In this document: one piece after another, positions 9,953 to 20,345 of the stretch
Position numbering within the stretch: the first letter of the stretch is position 1
Layout: every line of letters starts with the position of its first letter
Assembly (NCBI GenBank): GCA_944472135.2
Contig: OX235264.1
Span: 93,444,319 to 93,508,318 of the forward strand
Direction: 5' to 3'
DNA: 64,000 bases
Source of the DNA: Trichobilharzia regenti
Taxonomy: Eukaryota > Platyhelminthes > Trematoda > Strigeidida > Schistosomatidae
Program-made: the position numbers and the translations under genes
Notes under the pieces: generated by a model
Told to the model about the DNA's origin: nothing
Databases searched by the model: none
The model's input: the letters and a program-made list of their open reading frames with translations, nothing else

Positions 9953-10455
9953 ATCTGGATAATTCTAGTTTCCGAATGAACCTGTGGGGAAATCTCACCT
10001 CCATGAACTGTGGGAAGTGCATATCTCCAATAAATTTATAAATTCTGAATTTCATTTACCATGTTACTGGTTCGACCAAGTAGCTGTCTAGCCAGAAATC
10101 AGGTGTTTTGAAGTGATTCAGGTGGCTTAGCTGAGAAAAGCGTGTAGTGCATCAGTGATGAGCTCGCCAACCCCCTCCCCTCTGCCCTCAGACGGATGTG
10201 AAGAGCCGTCCACTGTCAACATGAATACGATCTGACTGGCTATTATGCACTACTGATAACATTTTTGAGTGCAGCACTGAATGATTCGGGTTTAAATCTC
10301 AGAAGGGATATGAATTCCTTCAAGATTGTAGATAGGCCTTACTGACTGATGAGTACTAGCAAGTACGCAACCTAGATCAAACAAGACTTTTGGTCGATTT
10401 TCTCCAACCATAATCATAAACAACAATTTACAGCGCACCGTGATGATGGGCTACC

Positions 10456-11270
10456 TAGCATCATGGCCAGACTGCAGACTTTACTGATAGAGTTCAGTAT
10501 GCACCAAACAAAAATGACCAGATACATGACATTAGTTACCATCTTGTCTTCGGTGAAAGTTTGTGAATTGCATACAAATAATCATCCCAGAGAATCAGTA
10601 GTATATACTGTGTCATGTATTCTGTCTTCTACATTCAAATAGATGAATACTAAGTTCAAGCTATAATAGGATTAGTGCGCTAATCGATACAAGACATGAT
10701 GAAGAATGTAGACTACAAGATTAACCAACTCTCAAAACTACACATTTGTCAGATAGTTTATCTACATACTAAGAGCTTTAAAAAAATTAATTTGAGGACA
10801 TGATTCTCATTGCAAATTAACTAATTATACTGCTGCGAATCTCAATGTATTTATCCTAAGAGTATGTTATCTAGGCAACGGTAGGCAGAAGTAGTTTCTT
10901 GATTCTGATTGGCTGATAGTCAGTCAACTAAGTATATGCACTTAAATATCAATCAACCAATCACAGATGGCTTCATCAATATTAAGTGTGTGAATGTATA
11001 GGATGAATCATTATGTGAACCTAGACGATAAAGAAGAGAGTAGTCAGACAATGAAGTCAGGGGTTAAAGAGAAAAAAGGGAAAGAAAAATAATCGTTTAC
11101 CACTCAACATGATTTTTATTTATTTATGCGTTCGGCTGAAATTATTTACAAGCTACAGACATACAAACACACATACAAACGACCATTATTCAACAATGGA
11201 CTGATAACGTTTTATGTATAGGAAATAAACGGAATATACCCATTAGGTCATGGGGAATATTCCATATTAA
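10456..11270. other. No recognisable gene
   Basis: The first ~100 bp (GATGATGGGCTACCTAGCATCATGGCC...) resembles the flank of the tRNA-like family seen near 53165-53280. The remainder is AT-rich and has nothing I can support as coding. Confidence 0.45.
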
Positions 11271-11274
11271 TTTG

Positions 11275-11860
11275 TTTGTCACACAGTGAAACATTACACT
11301 TTACTGGATGACAAAGTTTCGAACACAATTTATTATTCATAATCATATCACTAATTAAAACCACACAACTTCGTAATTTTGGTCTTATAGTTTTCTTTAT
11401 TCTTTCCTTTGTCGCAGTGGTAGTGGAATTTCCCAGATATCAGGGCGGACAGATAGTGAATCATTTCTATTACACGTGTTCTCAGTTGATTCCAAAAATA
11501 AAGCTCCCGTTATCAATCTCTTCCTCCTCACAGTTATTATATTAGATTTTAGAACTATCATCTTATCCCAATCTGCTGTATGTTTGGTTGTGCGTAATTG
11601 CATGTGTAGTGCTATAGCTGAACTATTCGCCAGATTTCTTATTCTATTTGGGTCAACCAAGCTAGATTTTGTTAGGTTTTTATGTTCGGCTAGTCTGACT
11701 GCCCGTGTTCTACCAGTTTGACCTATGTTTATGACCTGACAATCATTGCAGCAGGATATAGGTAAACAAAATTGTTTTGTTATAAAGACTCCACAGGATC
11801 GGTCCTTTAATTGACAAAGCTTGTTTCTAATGAGTGCATCTATGCCTGACTTCCACAGTA
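11275..11860 (-). pseudogene. PLE GIY-YIG endonuclease and 3' terminal region
   Basis: The minus strand reads KLCQLKDRSCGVF, then LPISCCNDCQVINIGQTGR, a GIY-YIG-type motif in which the second tyrosine is N, then AVRLAEHKNLTKSSLVDP, then HTADWDKMIVLKSN and NTCNRNDSL, as in PLE endonucleases of the IGQTGR subtype. The frame ends at about 11397 and is followed by the terminal block with TATGATTATGAATAA and GTTCGAAACTTTGTCATCCAG. An open run of about 150 codons survives. This PLE subtype differs from the CGARYIGRS type at 3.9 and 42.4 kb. Confidence 0.7.
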
Positions 11861-11861
11861 T

Positions 11862-12128
11862 CTAAATTCCAGGGGAAAATATACAAACAAAATGAGGCAG
11901 TTGCCATGGGGTTTCAAATATCCCTGATAGTGGCAGATATATTCATGGATAGGTGGGAAAACATAGCGATTGAAACGTTCAGCCCTACTCTAAAAGTATG
12001 GTAGAGGTATGTGGATGACACATTCACTGTACTTAGAACACACGATATAGACAGATTTTTCGAACACATTAACTCAAAGGTGGAAGCAGTTCAATTCACT
12101 TATGAATTGGAGCCAGGAAGGGGAGCTT
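11862..12128 (+). pseudogene. PLE RT palm fragment (plus strand), arm of a hairpin
   Basis: Reads KYTNKMRQLPWGF / EAVAMGFQISLIVADIFMD, then WRYVDDTFTVLRTHDI after one stop, the RT motifs up to the YVDD catalytic site. It runs head-on into an inverted copy of itself at 12130. The outer 11862 boundary abuts the oppositely oriented endonuclease at 11275-11860. Confidence 0.7.
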
Positions 12129-12129
12129 A

Positions 12130-12406
12130 TAATGTGTTCGAAAAATCTGTCTATATCGTGTGTTCTAAGTACAGTGAATGTGTCATCTACATACCTCCAC
12201 AATAATTTGAGGGTTGGGTTGAACTTTTCAGTCGCTAAGTTTTCCTACTTCTCCATTAATATATATGCCATAACCAGCGATATTAGACATCCCATGACAA
12301 CTACCTTAGTTTGCTTGTATATTTCGTCTTGGAATTTAAATACCTTAGAAGTCAGGCATAGTCGTATACCTGGCTTGCTGCTGTCTTCTAGTTTAAGTTC
12401 TTGATC
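12130..12406 (-). pseudogene. PLE RT palm fragment (minus strand), other hairpin arm
   Basis: The minus strand reads ELISDQELKLEDSSKPGIR, then YKQTKVVVMGCLISLVMA, then LLWRYVDDTFTVLRTHDI. The part encoding RYVDDTFTVLRTHDIDRFFEHI is base-for-base complementary over about 65 bp to 12005-12072. A foldback-H copy interrupts it at 12419 and the PLE sequence resumes to about 12810. Confidence 0.7.
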
Positions 12407-12418
12407 AGAAATGAGTTC

Positions 12419-12756
12419 AAGTATTGGTTTGTAGGGATTTGATTGAATGGTTACAGAATTTCCTTATGAGCTGACATTGGTTAGAGAACTTATTAGACAA
12501 CCCGCTAATACTGGTTAGCAGTCGTGCTACATCGTGAATTGGCGAAAGATAGAATTCAGGGACTGACTATTTGATAGGGCTCAGTGGCTTAATGGTCTAC
12601 GAGCTAGTTCGCCTTGTAACCAGAAGGTCCTGGGTTCGAATCCCTGTGGTGGGTGCGTGCTGATGAAGAGTCCAAAGCACCAGGCTGGCTAAAAAGCTAT
12701 CTGGCAGTACTCCCAGTTGGTTTTCCAATGGTTATCTAGCAGATGTCAGCTCATGA
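12419..12756 (+). mobile_element. Foldback-H element inserted in PLE, 12-bp target duplication
   Basis: Flanked by AGAAATGAGTTC at 12407-12418 and 12757-12768, with PLE sequence on both sides. It starts AAGTATTGGTTTGTAGGG. The tRNA-like part is well kept: TGGCTTAATGG matches the A-box pattern and GGTTCGAATCC the B box. A hammerhead-like block follows (CTGATGAAGAGTCC, then a decayed GGCTAAAAAGC). The element ends GTCAGCTCATGA. The left arm is short compared with the 740-bp copy at 5051. No coding capacity. Confidence 0.75.
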
Positions 12757-12809
12757 AGAAATGAGTTCTGTTTCTGACCTCTTTTATAGCCATATTGATC
12801 AGTAATAGG

Positions 12810-13920
12810 AATTGTTTAAAAAAAGACGGTTTCTTCACAAGGTCATCATCTATGCAGTACATTCGTGTATTTATACTAAAAAGAGAGTGCGAAAGCTCCA
12901 CAACTATTTCCGGTCAAGGGGTAAATGAATAAAATTGCAAAGTGTAATAAACAGGAAGATCAGAGAGAAAAGAAAGCATAGTAGGATCATAGTTATTGTG
13001 AAAACTGACTTTTTGTGTACAATTAGGGATTACATAACAGAACATTCATCTCCATTCGTTTGAAAGGTGCTTCAAAATCCTATACAAGATACGATCAAAC
13101 CTCTCAAAGGGATTGAGATAAAGGCATGTGGAGCACGTAACTATATGACTGCACACTCTTTTGTTAGCTGTTGAAATCAGAGACATTGTAAATGACTTTT
13201 GTTTAAAACGATTCATGTTGGAATATAGATAACTTTCGAGTACAATCTAAAATACTCTGTACTGTTGATCGCTTCGTCTTCTCACTGGTCTATACTGTCT
13301 ACTTGCTTCACTCGTAACCGTGTTGTATACTTTGGATTTTCTCAGGAACCTCTCATCCTTATCCGAAGACTATTCTACAACCGGTACACAGCTTCTACCA
13401 GTAGACTCGACACCAGCAGTGAAAGCTTCAATGGGTTATGTTAATAATTTGTAGCTGTGGACTTTACCTGTATATCCAAGTAACCGTTTGATTAATATAA
13501 CCCATTACTGTATATCTTATAATATACTGTTACACTACCATCTCATTAACTTGGATTTTTATCCACATACTTATTATGTTATTGAGCTCGCTAGACAGTC
13601 CTCTACAGGCATCTGGATGAACATAGCTGAGGCACTAACTATCCAAAAGTTCAAGCTCATGGTATGTATTTAAAAGAAATACATCTATCCTTTGTCTCCA
13701 CTATGGCCATCATTATTCTATTGCCTTTCTTATTCAGTCTTACGGTTCATCTCTGTTATTACTACATTTAAAATCCCTAATTGCAATTTTTATTAATTTG
13801 ACTTTTGACCGGATATAGTTGTAGAATTTTCTCACTCAAACTAACATGAATTTACAGCTATCTAGTTGATGTCTTTGTCAAAATGAAGGCTTTCTTCTCT
13901 GCAACCATCTTTTTAATATT
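12810..13920. other. No recognisable gene
   Basis: AT-rich DNA. Small frames, for example at 13488-13673, have low-complexity composition and no motif. I cannot support a gene or a named repeat. Confidence 0.45.
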
Positions 13921-13924
13921 TTGT

Positions 13925-14945
13925 AAGTGAAATTGTCGAGAAGAGAAGCAGATATGGGTATAGACCAAGGAAGCTTCAAGGTGAAGCTGAAATCCATGAA
14001 AACAAATGGAGACACGCAACTGCAATTCAAGTTCAACATTCGAAAACTGAAGGACAAAACTACAAGGGATATCTACCTTCACTACAGGTCAGATCAGTGC
14101 AAAGTCAGAGATACTATGTGATGCGGTATCACTGAGGAAACCTGTGTGGAAGAACATCGGAACTAACTCTCTGAACATGATGTTCAAGGAAACGTGTACA
14201 ACTGATATAGGAATACGCAAGAGGCAAGACGAGAAATGGTCCCCAATGGACACCTGAAAGCTAATAGAAGAGGGGAGAGGAAGATTGCTCAATGCAAAGA
14301 TGGGCAGGAGAAGGAGGTGCTAAGTTCAATATACCCTGCACTGAATAAAGAAGTGAAGAAGAAGAAGGCTAGAAAAGACAAACGAACATTCTACGATACA
14401 CTGAATCAGAACAGGCACGCAGGCCGCAGGTAGACGAGACCTCAGCATATTATATCAAATAACCAGGTTGCTCGATATTCGGGAAGAGAACAACCCAGAT
14501 GATGACTAGCGTGTAACAGAAAGGATTTCCAACAGTCAGTCACAACCTACTATCAACGGCTGCACCCTTCGCTGGCTTCACACTAAAGATCAAATGGCCA
14601 ACTGGCCAGCGAGAAACAATCAGTAACATGAAAGTCTGAATGGGAACAAATCAGTAGGCGAGAGCCAACAGCTCAACAAATATGTAGGAGAAATCGGAGA
14701 TGGATCGATCAGGCATGCATTGAGGAGGCTGCCGAATAACGTCGCTTTCAGCGCAGACCGTTGCTCGAGTGGAATCCAAGTAGGTATCCACGAATGGCTT
14801 GTCGGTGAGAGGGTGACATGAAAGAGATCATGTTGGAAGGAGAAGATGAGAGATCATGGCCAATCGTGGGGCCAGATGAAGAGGACAGCAGGAAATAGAA
14901 CAAAGTGGAATCCAAACGAATCATAATAACATGGTAAATGAAATT
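13925..14945 (+). pseudogene. RTE-type LINE relic: EN-RT linker and 3' end, internally deleted
   Basis: 13927-14100 reads RREADMGIDQGSFKVKLKS, like the end of RTE endonucleases (R.GAD.GSDH..V.AKLKLKL). 14236-14433 is a basic linker with VKKKKARKDKRTFYDTLNQ, as in RTE linkers before the RT domain. 14530-14930 then reads a decayed C-terminus (RRRWIDQACIEEAA...LLEWNPS), so the RT domain itself is deleted. It ends near CATAATAACATGG, an RTE-like tail. Confidence 0.6.
14273..14463 (+). repeat. Duplicated segment A (second copy at 16923-17121)
   Basis: The stretch from AGAAGAGGGGAGAGG to ATCAAATAACCA reappears essentially unchanged at 16923-17121. At the second site it is joined directly to segment B, which originally lies at 15867-16022. 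Confidence 0.85.
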
Positions 14946-15189
14946 GTAAATTTTCGATACAATTTTGCCTTATATGTCAGGTTTGTGTATATCTCATTAA
15001 TTTCAATACCAATCTGTTGTATACCATTGACTAAAGTTCCAATAGGCAGTTGTGACTAATTCTCACCGGTGATTGGTGTTGTCGATTGGTGGTTGTTAGA
15101 ATTGATGAGCCTCTAGTGCACCTTCCATGGCTTCATGGCTAAAATACATACATCAAGTCTAATCGAATTAATATTAACAAAGTAAAATG

Positions 15190-15910
15190 ACCGTAGGACG
15201 AAGCTGCCTGGAGTTCTAGTGAGGAGTTATGACCAGTGGGGTCTGTCAACAGGTATGCAGGAGTGAGGAGAAATACTAGCCTCTGATGATATTAGCTGGT
15301 GCCAGTCACACTAAAATTATGAATTAGTAGAAAATAAAATTCATAGGCTGGTCATTGAGGAGTCGGCTTCTAGTGATCGAATAGTCCATAAGCTAGCTTT
15401 TCTTGTAACAAGAAGGCCTTAGGTTCGAACCCCTACGATGGATGCGTACTTCCAATGACAAAATACTTAAGTGTTGATTTGTAGGGATTTGCTTGGTTAC
15501 AGGATTTCATCATGAACTGACATTAGATAGAGAACCAGTGGAAAACCAGCAGGGAGTACTGGACAGCCGTTTCGTCCTAGTTTGAGACTCTTCATCAGAA
15601 CGTACCTACCACAGAAGGTTTGAACCCAGGACCTTCCGGTTACAAGGCGAGCTCGTAAACCATTAAGCCAGTGGGACCCGATCCAATGACCAGCTCATGA
15701 ATTCTTATTTCTTCCAATTCACGACATACCGCGACCTCTAGCCAATGTCTTCGGTGAGTATTTGTCCTCATACCCAACCAAATGCACCCTACTGGTCATG
15801 ACTTCTCAAAATAGTTGTCCGGTATTCTCTGCTGGCTTTCAATGCTTCTCTAAACTGATGTCCACCCGTGATCGAATGTGAACCAAATCAAATCCATACA
15901 AGCAAACAAA
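15190..15910. repeat. Foldback-H element copy
   Basis: A plus-strand arm (about 15196-15475, with AGGTTCGAACCCC) and a minus-strand arm (about 15478-15815), followed by a plus-strand 3' end (15816-15905). The minus arm keeps hammerhead-like geometry at about 15565-15612: ATGAAGA, GTCT...GGAC, GAAAC, then CTGTC and CAGTAC. The right end overlaps duplicated segment B. Confidence 0.65.
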
Positions 15911-16022
15911 ACTAAATCAAGAGTCTAGCCCACCTGTGGATACTTTAAGTGTTTTAAGTTTTATTTAAACGGGTAAACAAAAGGAATAAGCTTGAACACC
16001 ATCTTCACTCTTCTTCCTTGCA
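15867..16022 (+). repeat. Duplicated segment B (second copy at 17122-17281)
   Basis: From CCACCCGTGATCGAATG to the CTTCTTCCTTGCACT block. The copy at 17122-17281 differs by about one base (ATCTTCAC versus ATTTTCAC). The first part belongs to a foldback-H end and the rest is not assigned. Confidence 0.85.
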
Positions 16023-16199
16023 CTGCTAACACATACAGACACTGAGTCCTTAGTTCAACCATACTATCTAGACAAGTTCAAAATTCTTCTCCCTTAAAAA
16101 TAACCTAAACTTTTTATTCTTTTCGAATATACTACTCATCAGAGCATATTACTGAATAACTGAGTTTTTTTATATGAGTTTTGTAATCAGTACTTACAC

Positions 16200-16922
16200 G
16201 TCAGTTAGTGTACTGATTGATGACTGCCAACTTGTTACTTTTCACTTGCATATCTTCCAGTTTATGGGAAATCAGACATATATCATCGGCGAAATCCAGA
16301 TCCTTCAAGTCTTTCGTGTCAGTCCATTTTATGCCTGTTCCCTCGTTGGTTGCCGTTGTCTGTCGCATTATCCAATCTGCTCCATTCAGGAAGATCACTG
16401 GTGATAGTAGACAGCCAGCTGGCCTCACTCCCGTCCTCACTTCGAAGGCCTCCGTAAGTTTCCCGTTGTGGATTACTTGGCATGCAGCATTGTCGTATAA
16501 CTGTTGGATGAGATGTATAATTGTCGATGGGACCCCGTAGTAGCGAAGTAGTTTCCAAATGACCTCTCGATCGACGCTGTCGAAGGCCTTTTCAAAGTCG
16601 ATGAAGTTGAGTGAGGTGGAGAGGTGACTGTCATTCCAAGCTTTGTTCAATGATGATCCGTAGAGTGGCGATTTGATCAATACATGATTTGTTTCTCCTG
16701 AATCCGGCCTGTTCCGGACGAAGTTTCTCATCTAGGGCTTGTTTGATTCTCTCCAGGATGATGCGTCTTAGTACCTTGCTTGGAATGGACAGAAGCATAA
16801 TTCCACGCCAGTTTTTACATTGACTTAAGTCTCCTTTCTTTGGAAGTTTGAATAAGTATCCGTTCTTCCAATCCTCGGGTACTTTGCCCTCTTTCCACAC
16901 CTTCTCCAGCAGTGGCGTCGTC
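16200..16922 (-). pseudogene. RTE-type LINE reverse transcriptase (best-preserved RT core)
   Basis: LINE RT copies RNA into DNA at a nicked target. The minus strand reads VPEDWKNGYLFKLPKKGDLS, then QAGFRRNKSCIDQIATLRII, then (after a frameshift near 16640) INFIDFEKAFDSVDREV-type sequence, RTGVRPAGCLLSP (normally RQGCLLSP), and DLDFADDICLIS, the catalytic FADD. Motif order and wording match RTE/SR2-type schistosome elements. Neither end is natural: 16200 stops mid-domain and 16923 abuts duplicated segment A. The endonuclease and C-terminus are missing. Confidence 0.85.
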
Positions 16923-17281
16923 AAGAAGAGGGGAGAGGAAGATTGCTCAATGCAAAGATGGGCAGGAGAAGGAGGTGCTAAGTTCAATATACCCTGCACT
17001 GAATAAAGAAGTGAAGAAGAAGAAGGCTAGAAAAGACAAACGAACATTCTACGATACACTGAATCAGAACAGGCACGCAGGCCGCAGGTAGACGAGACCT
17101 CAGCACATTATATCAAATAACCACCCGTGATCGAATGTGAACCAAATCAAATCCATACAAGCAAACAAAACTAAATCAAGAGTCTAGCCCACCTGTGGAT
17201 ACTTTAAGTGTTTTAAGTTTTATTTAAACGGGTAAACAAAAGGAATAAGCTTGAACACCATTTTCACTCTTCTTCCTTGCA
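16923..17281 (+). repeat. Composite second copy of segments A + B
   Basis: Segment A (16923-17121) is joined directly to segment B (17122-17281), skipping the ~1.4 kb that separates them at 14463-15867. The junction carries the shared bases CCA. There is no GT-AG pattern at the missing stretch. Confidence 0.8.
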
Positions 17282-17796
17282 CTCAGAACCTAAGAGAACA
17301 ATAATAATGTCTGTGATACGTGTGGAAGGATGTCACTGATGATTGCTAATTTATGAAACTACACCATTAGTATGCACACACCTAGATAACATTTACGCCA
17401 TATTGTGAAGTAACTTACATAATCTGATTATTACTAAATTGAACGCTTATCCATGTTCACTGTTGAAGACTTCCACACTAGGACAGAACAGTTAGTTGCC
17501 TAATGTGCTTTGGCTATCTAACTGACGTCAGTTGGCGCCAAAATGTATCTTCAATTTTTTCAAATGCTGGTTTTCAGGAATTTAATTAGCTTCAGATCTG
17601 ATCACGAACCAACTTCTATTAGAGAACTGTTGCAAACCAATCTACTTTATTCTACCTTGGAACGATTCAGCAGTGCGCACCGATGTCTCCACTGCTAGGG
17701 ATGAAACCGAAGACCTCCAAGTTATGAGGGCAGCGTGTCGACCAGTCAGCCAGTGAGACTTAATCCAGTGGCCTGTGAGATACTGGTAGTGCCATA
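17282..17796. other. Unassigned DNA with a diverged foldback-H relic
   Basis: 17600-17790 resembles a strongly decayed minus-strand foldback-H arm (TTCAGCAGTGCGCACC, then ATGAAACCGAAGACC). 17282-17590 has nothing recognisable. Confidence 0.45.
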
Positions 17797-18345
17797 GATT
17801 ATTATTATTATATTATTGTATCCTTTAGTTCCTAGAGGAACATAGGGCTTCAGCTGCGCACCTCCATTGCCTTCGGTTTCCTGACAACTTTTTCACCTTG
17901 CTCCAGGTCTGTCCACATGCTTTCATCTCCTCCTCGCATGACCTCCTCCAAGTCACCCTTGCACTGACGACCAACTCGCCGCCTCCCTTTCGGGTTCCAC
18001 TAGAGGGCTTGTCTAGTGATGTCACTTGATGGTTTCCTCAGCGTATGGCCAATCCATCTCCATTTCCTTAGGCCTATTTGTTTCACAATCGGTTTCTGAT
18101 TGGTTCGCTCCCAGAGATCCCTGTTGCTGATCTTTTCTGGCCATCTGATCTTGAGTATTGAGCGGAGACAGCTGTTAATGAAGGTCTGTAGTTTGTTTGA
18201 GATGCTCTTTATGACTCGCCAAGTCTCTGATCCGTATAGTAGCACTGACTTCACATTGGAGTAAGCTAGATTCAGATTCGAGAAATAAGTGCTTCTACTT
18301 CTGAAGCCACTGACTTTAAATGTTGTTTTCAATTTTGGCAAATTC
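17797..18345 (-). mobile_element. RTE-type LINE 3' end (C-terminal region and TAA tail)
   Basis: The minus strand reads [19 protein letters not shown], then [18 protein letters not shown], then [20 protein letters not shown] and, after a frameshift near 18010, GGGELVVSARVTWRRSC and NRRQWRCAAEALCSSRN. It ends in TTCCTCTAGGAAC and a (TAA)n-type tail at 17797-17820. The copy is 5'-truncated near 18345. Confidence 0.85.
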
Positions 18346-18569
18346 GTAATCAATCTACATCTGTATACTGTTGATAATTCTTATCAGTCGCACACACCAC
18401 ATTAACAGTTCACAACCATATCTAAATTAGAATACGTGTTTCTTCAAATGGATACACACACATGTGTAAATGGAATCAAATCTATTATGACCTTACGTAA
18501 ACTTTTCGGCATAACTTAAACGTTTACAGCTATAACAACAACAATAGAAGAGATGCCAACGGGAAAGAT

Positions 18570-18860
18570 AACGGGCGAATTGACTTCACTTAGAGAACCA
18601 TTGGAAACCTGCAGACAGTACAGGTTAATTTATCTGTAACCCGAATTTTCAAAAGTTAGCATCGATAAACTATTAGATTCTATCCAAATGGTTTAATGGT
18701 CAACGAGCTGGCCTTGTAACTTAAAGGTGGTGTGCGTACTGATGAAGAGGCCCAACATGAAAACGATACAGCCATCCAGTACTGCTTCATAGCTTTTAGT
18801 ACCTCTTTAACTATAATGTTGGCTTGTAATCAATCTTTAAATCGATCAAATCCTTGCAAG
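18570..18860 (+). repeat. Decayed foldback-H copy
   Basis: Contains GGTTTAATGGTCAACGAGC (A-box-like) and GTGCGTACTGATGAAGAGGCCC, with the rest of the hammerhead-like block broken. A (CT)n run follows at about 18892-18909. Confidence 0.5.
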
Positions 18861-18909
18861 GCACCACAGGAAAATAATGATTGATCCTCTTTCTCTCTCT
18901 CTCTCTCTA

Positions 18910-19500
18910 GAATTATTTGGATCACTTCAGTAATCATACTCATAAAAGCTGTTATTATTATTTTTAACACTAAAGACTATTTGAGTACATATGTGTGTAT
19001 GTCTATATTTGTGCGCGCCTATATATATATGTGTGTGTGTGTGCGTGTAGATTCATTTATGCATGTGGTATATACTCATTTCATTAAAATTCACAATATT
19101 ATTGCAGATATACAGATAGATTAAACTCTATACACAAATATCTACACGCAAAATTGTGCATATTACTGACTGACTTAATAATTTACTAACCAGTCGGTAA
19201 ATTAAGAAGCTACATAGGTTAAATACTATAATTTAATAATACATTGCTTAAATTGATTCATTTTGTTTTAATTTTATATACATATAAGTACATAATACTA
19301 GTATGCATAAGACCATACATATTATAAGCTTTTTGACGAGTTGTAGTTTTATAGATTTTATTCAAAATTCAGTAGGCGCAATTATTGAAATCTCTCAGTC
19401 ACATTTATATAATAAATCTATAGATTCTAGTTTAATTGGAGTCGATATAAACGTTGGGTCATTGTTAAAATGAAGTGATAATATTAACATATATATATTG
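18910..19500. other. No gene; AT-rich with short TG and TA runs
   Basis: TA/TG dinucleotide stretches lie at about 19020-19042. The rest is strongly AT-rich without coding or family signatures. Confidence 0.55.
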
Positions 19501-19722
19501 TGCGTCGGTAGTACAGCGGTAAGGACCTTCGGGGTTCAAACCCCGGCCACAGACGCACTCCTTTACCTCTCCAAGCCAGAAATAAAAGCTGGTAAAGAGG
19601 AAATGTTGGGTACGAGGCTGGCACAACCCCATCCTGTAAAAATAATCACCACTGCTACAGAAACTTCAAGCTTCTAGCATGAAGCCCTATGTTCCCCAGG
19701 GAACGTAAAGGAATAAAAGAAG
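19501..19722 (+). mobile_element. tRNA-derived SINE, tail type 1, with internal head deletion
   Basis: Starts TGCGTCGGTAGTACAGCGG but jumps to TTCGGGGTTCAAACCCC, so about 25 bp between the boxes are missing. The body (ACAACCCCATCCTGTAAAA) and the 3' end GAAGCCCTATGTTCCCCAGG are intact. It is followed directly by a long (TA)n run. Confidence 0.8.
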
Positions 19723-19723
19723 C

Positions 19724-19724
<1 letters not shown>

Positions 19725-19790
<66 letters not shown>
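19725..19790. repeat. (TA)n microsatellite
   Basis: About 66 bp of pure TA dinucleotides between a SINE and an RTE 3' end. Confidence 0.95.
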
Positions 19791-19794
<4 letters not shown>

Positions 19795-19795
<1 letters not shown>

Positions 19796-20345
19796 TTATT
19801 ATTATATCCTTTAATTCCTAGAGGAACATAGGGCTCCAGCTGTGCGTCTCCATTGTCTTCGGTTTTCTGCCAACTTTTTCACTCCGCTCCAAGTCTGCCC
19901 ACATGCTCTCATCTCCTCTTCACATGACCTCCTCCAAGTAACCCTTGCACTGATGACCAACTCGCCGCTTCCCTTTCGGGTCCCACTCGAGCATTGGCTT
20001 GTCTAGTGATGTCACTTGATGGTTTCCTCAGAGTATGGCCAGCCAATCCATCTCCATTTCCTCTGGCCTATTTGTTTCACAATCGGTTCCTGCTGTGTTG
20101 CTTCGCTCATTGCCAGGGATTCATCCGTGTTTCTGATCTTTTCTGGCTGGCCGACCATCTGATCTTGAGTATTGAGCGAAGACAACTGTTAATGAAGGTC
20201 TGAAGTTTGTTTGAGATGCTCTTTATGACGCGCTGGCCAAGTCTCTGATCCGTATAGTAAGTAGCACTGACTGACTTCACATTGGAGTTGAAAATCCGGA
20301 TCTTATTTTTGATCCTGAGTGCTGTTGACCCTTGCGTTCCTAGTG
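19795..20345 (-). mobile_element. RTE-type LINE 3' end
   Basis: The minus strand reads STALRIKNKIRIFNSNVKSV, then [20 protein letters not shown], then [16 protein letters not shown]. It continues through the WRWxGHTL...LEWDPKGKRR region and ends TTCCTCTAGGAATTAAAGG with a (TAA)n tail at 19795-19808. 5'-truncated near 20345, where a second RTE subfamily copy begins. Confidence 0.85.

Larger units (their letters stand above)
8679..10455 (+). repeat. Left arm of a ~1.78-kb inverted repeat (partner 27760-30147)
   Basis: The whole stretch recurs as its reverse complement at 27760-30147, including a (TG)n microsatellite followed by GCGCGCGATCTGG at the same relative position. The two copies look about 90-95% alike by eye, apart from a 601-bp insertion in the right arm. 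The two ends of this copy are themselves inverted relatives (8740-8935 and 10230-10435), each containing a tRNA-like block. No transposase or other long frame is visible inside. Confidence 0.8.

Noticed and set aside
14273..17281. A spliced retrocopy (processed pseudogene) of segments A and B
   Set aside because: The skipped 1.4 kb has no GT-AG borders at any shift allowed by the shared CCA, and includes a foldback-H element. Deletion with microhomology explains it better.
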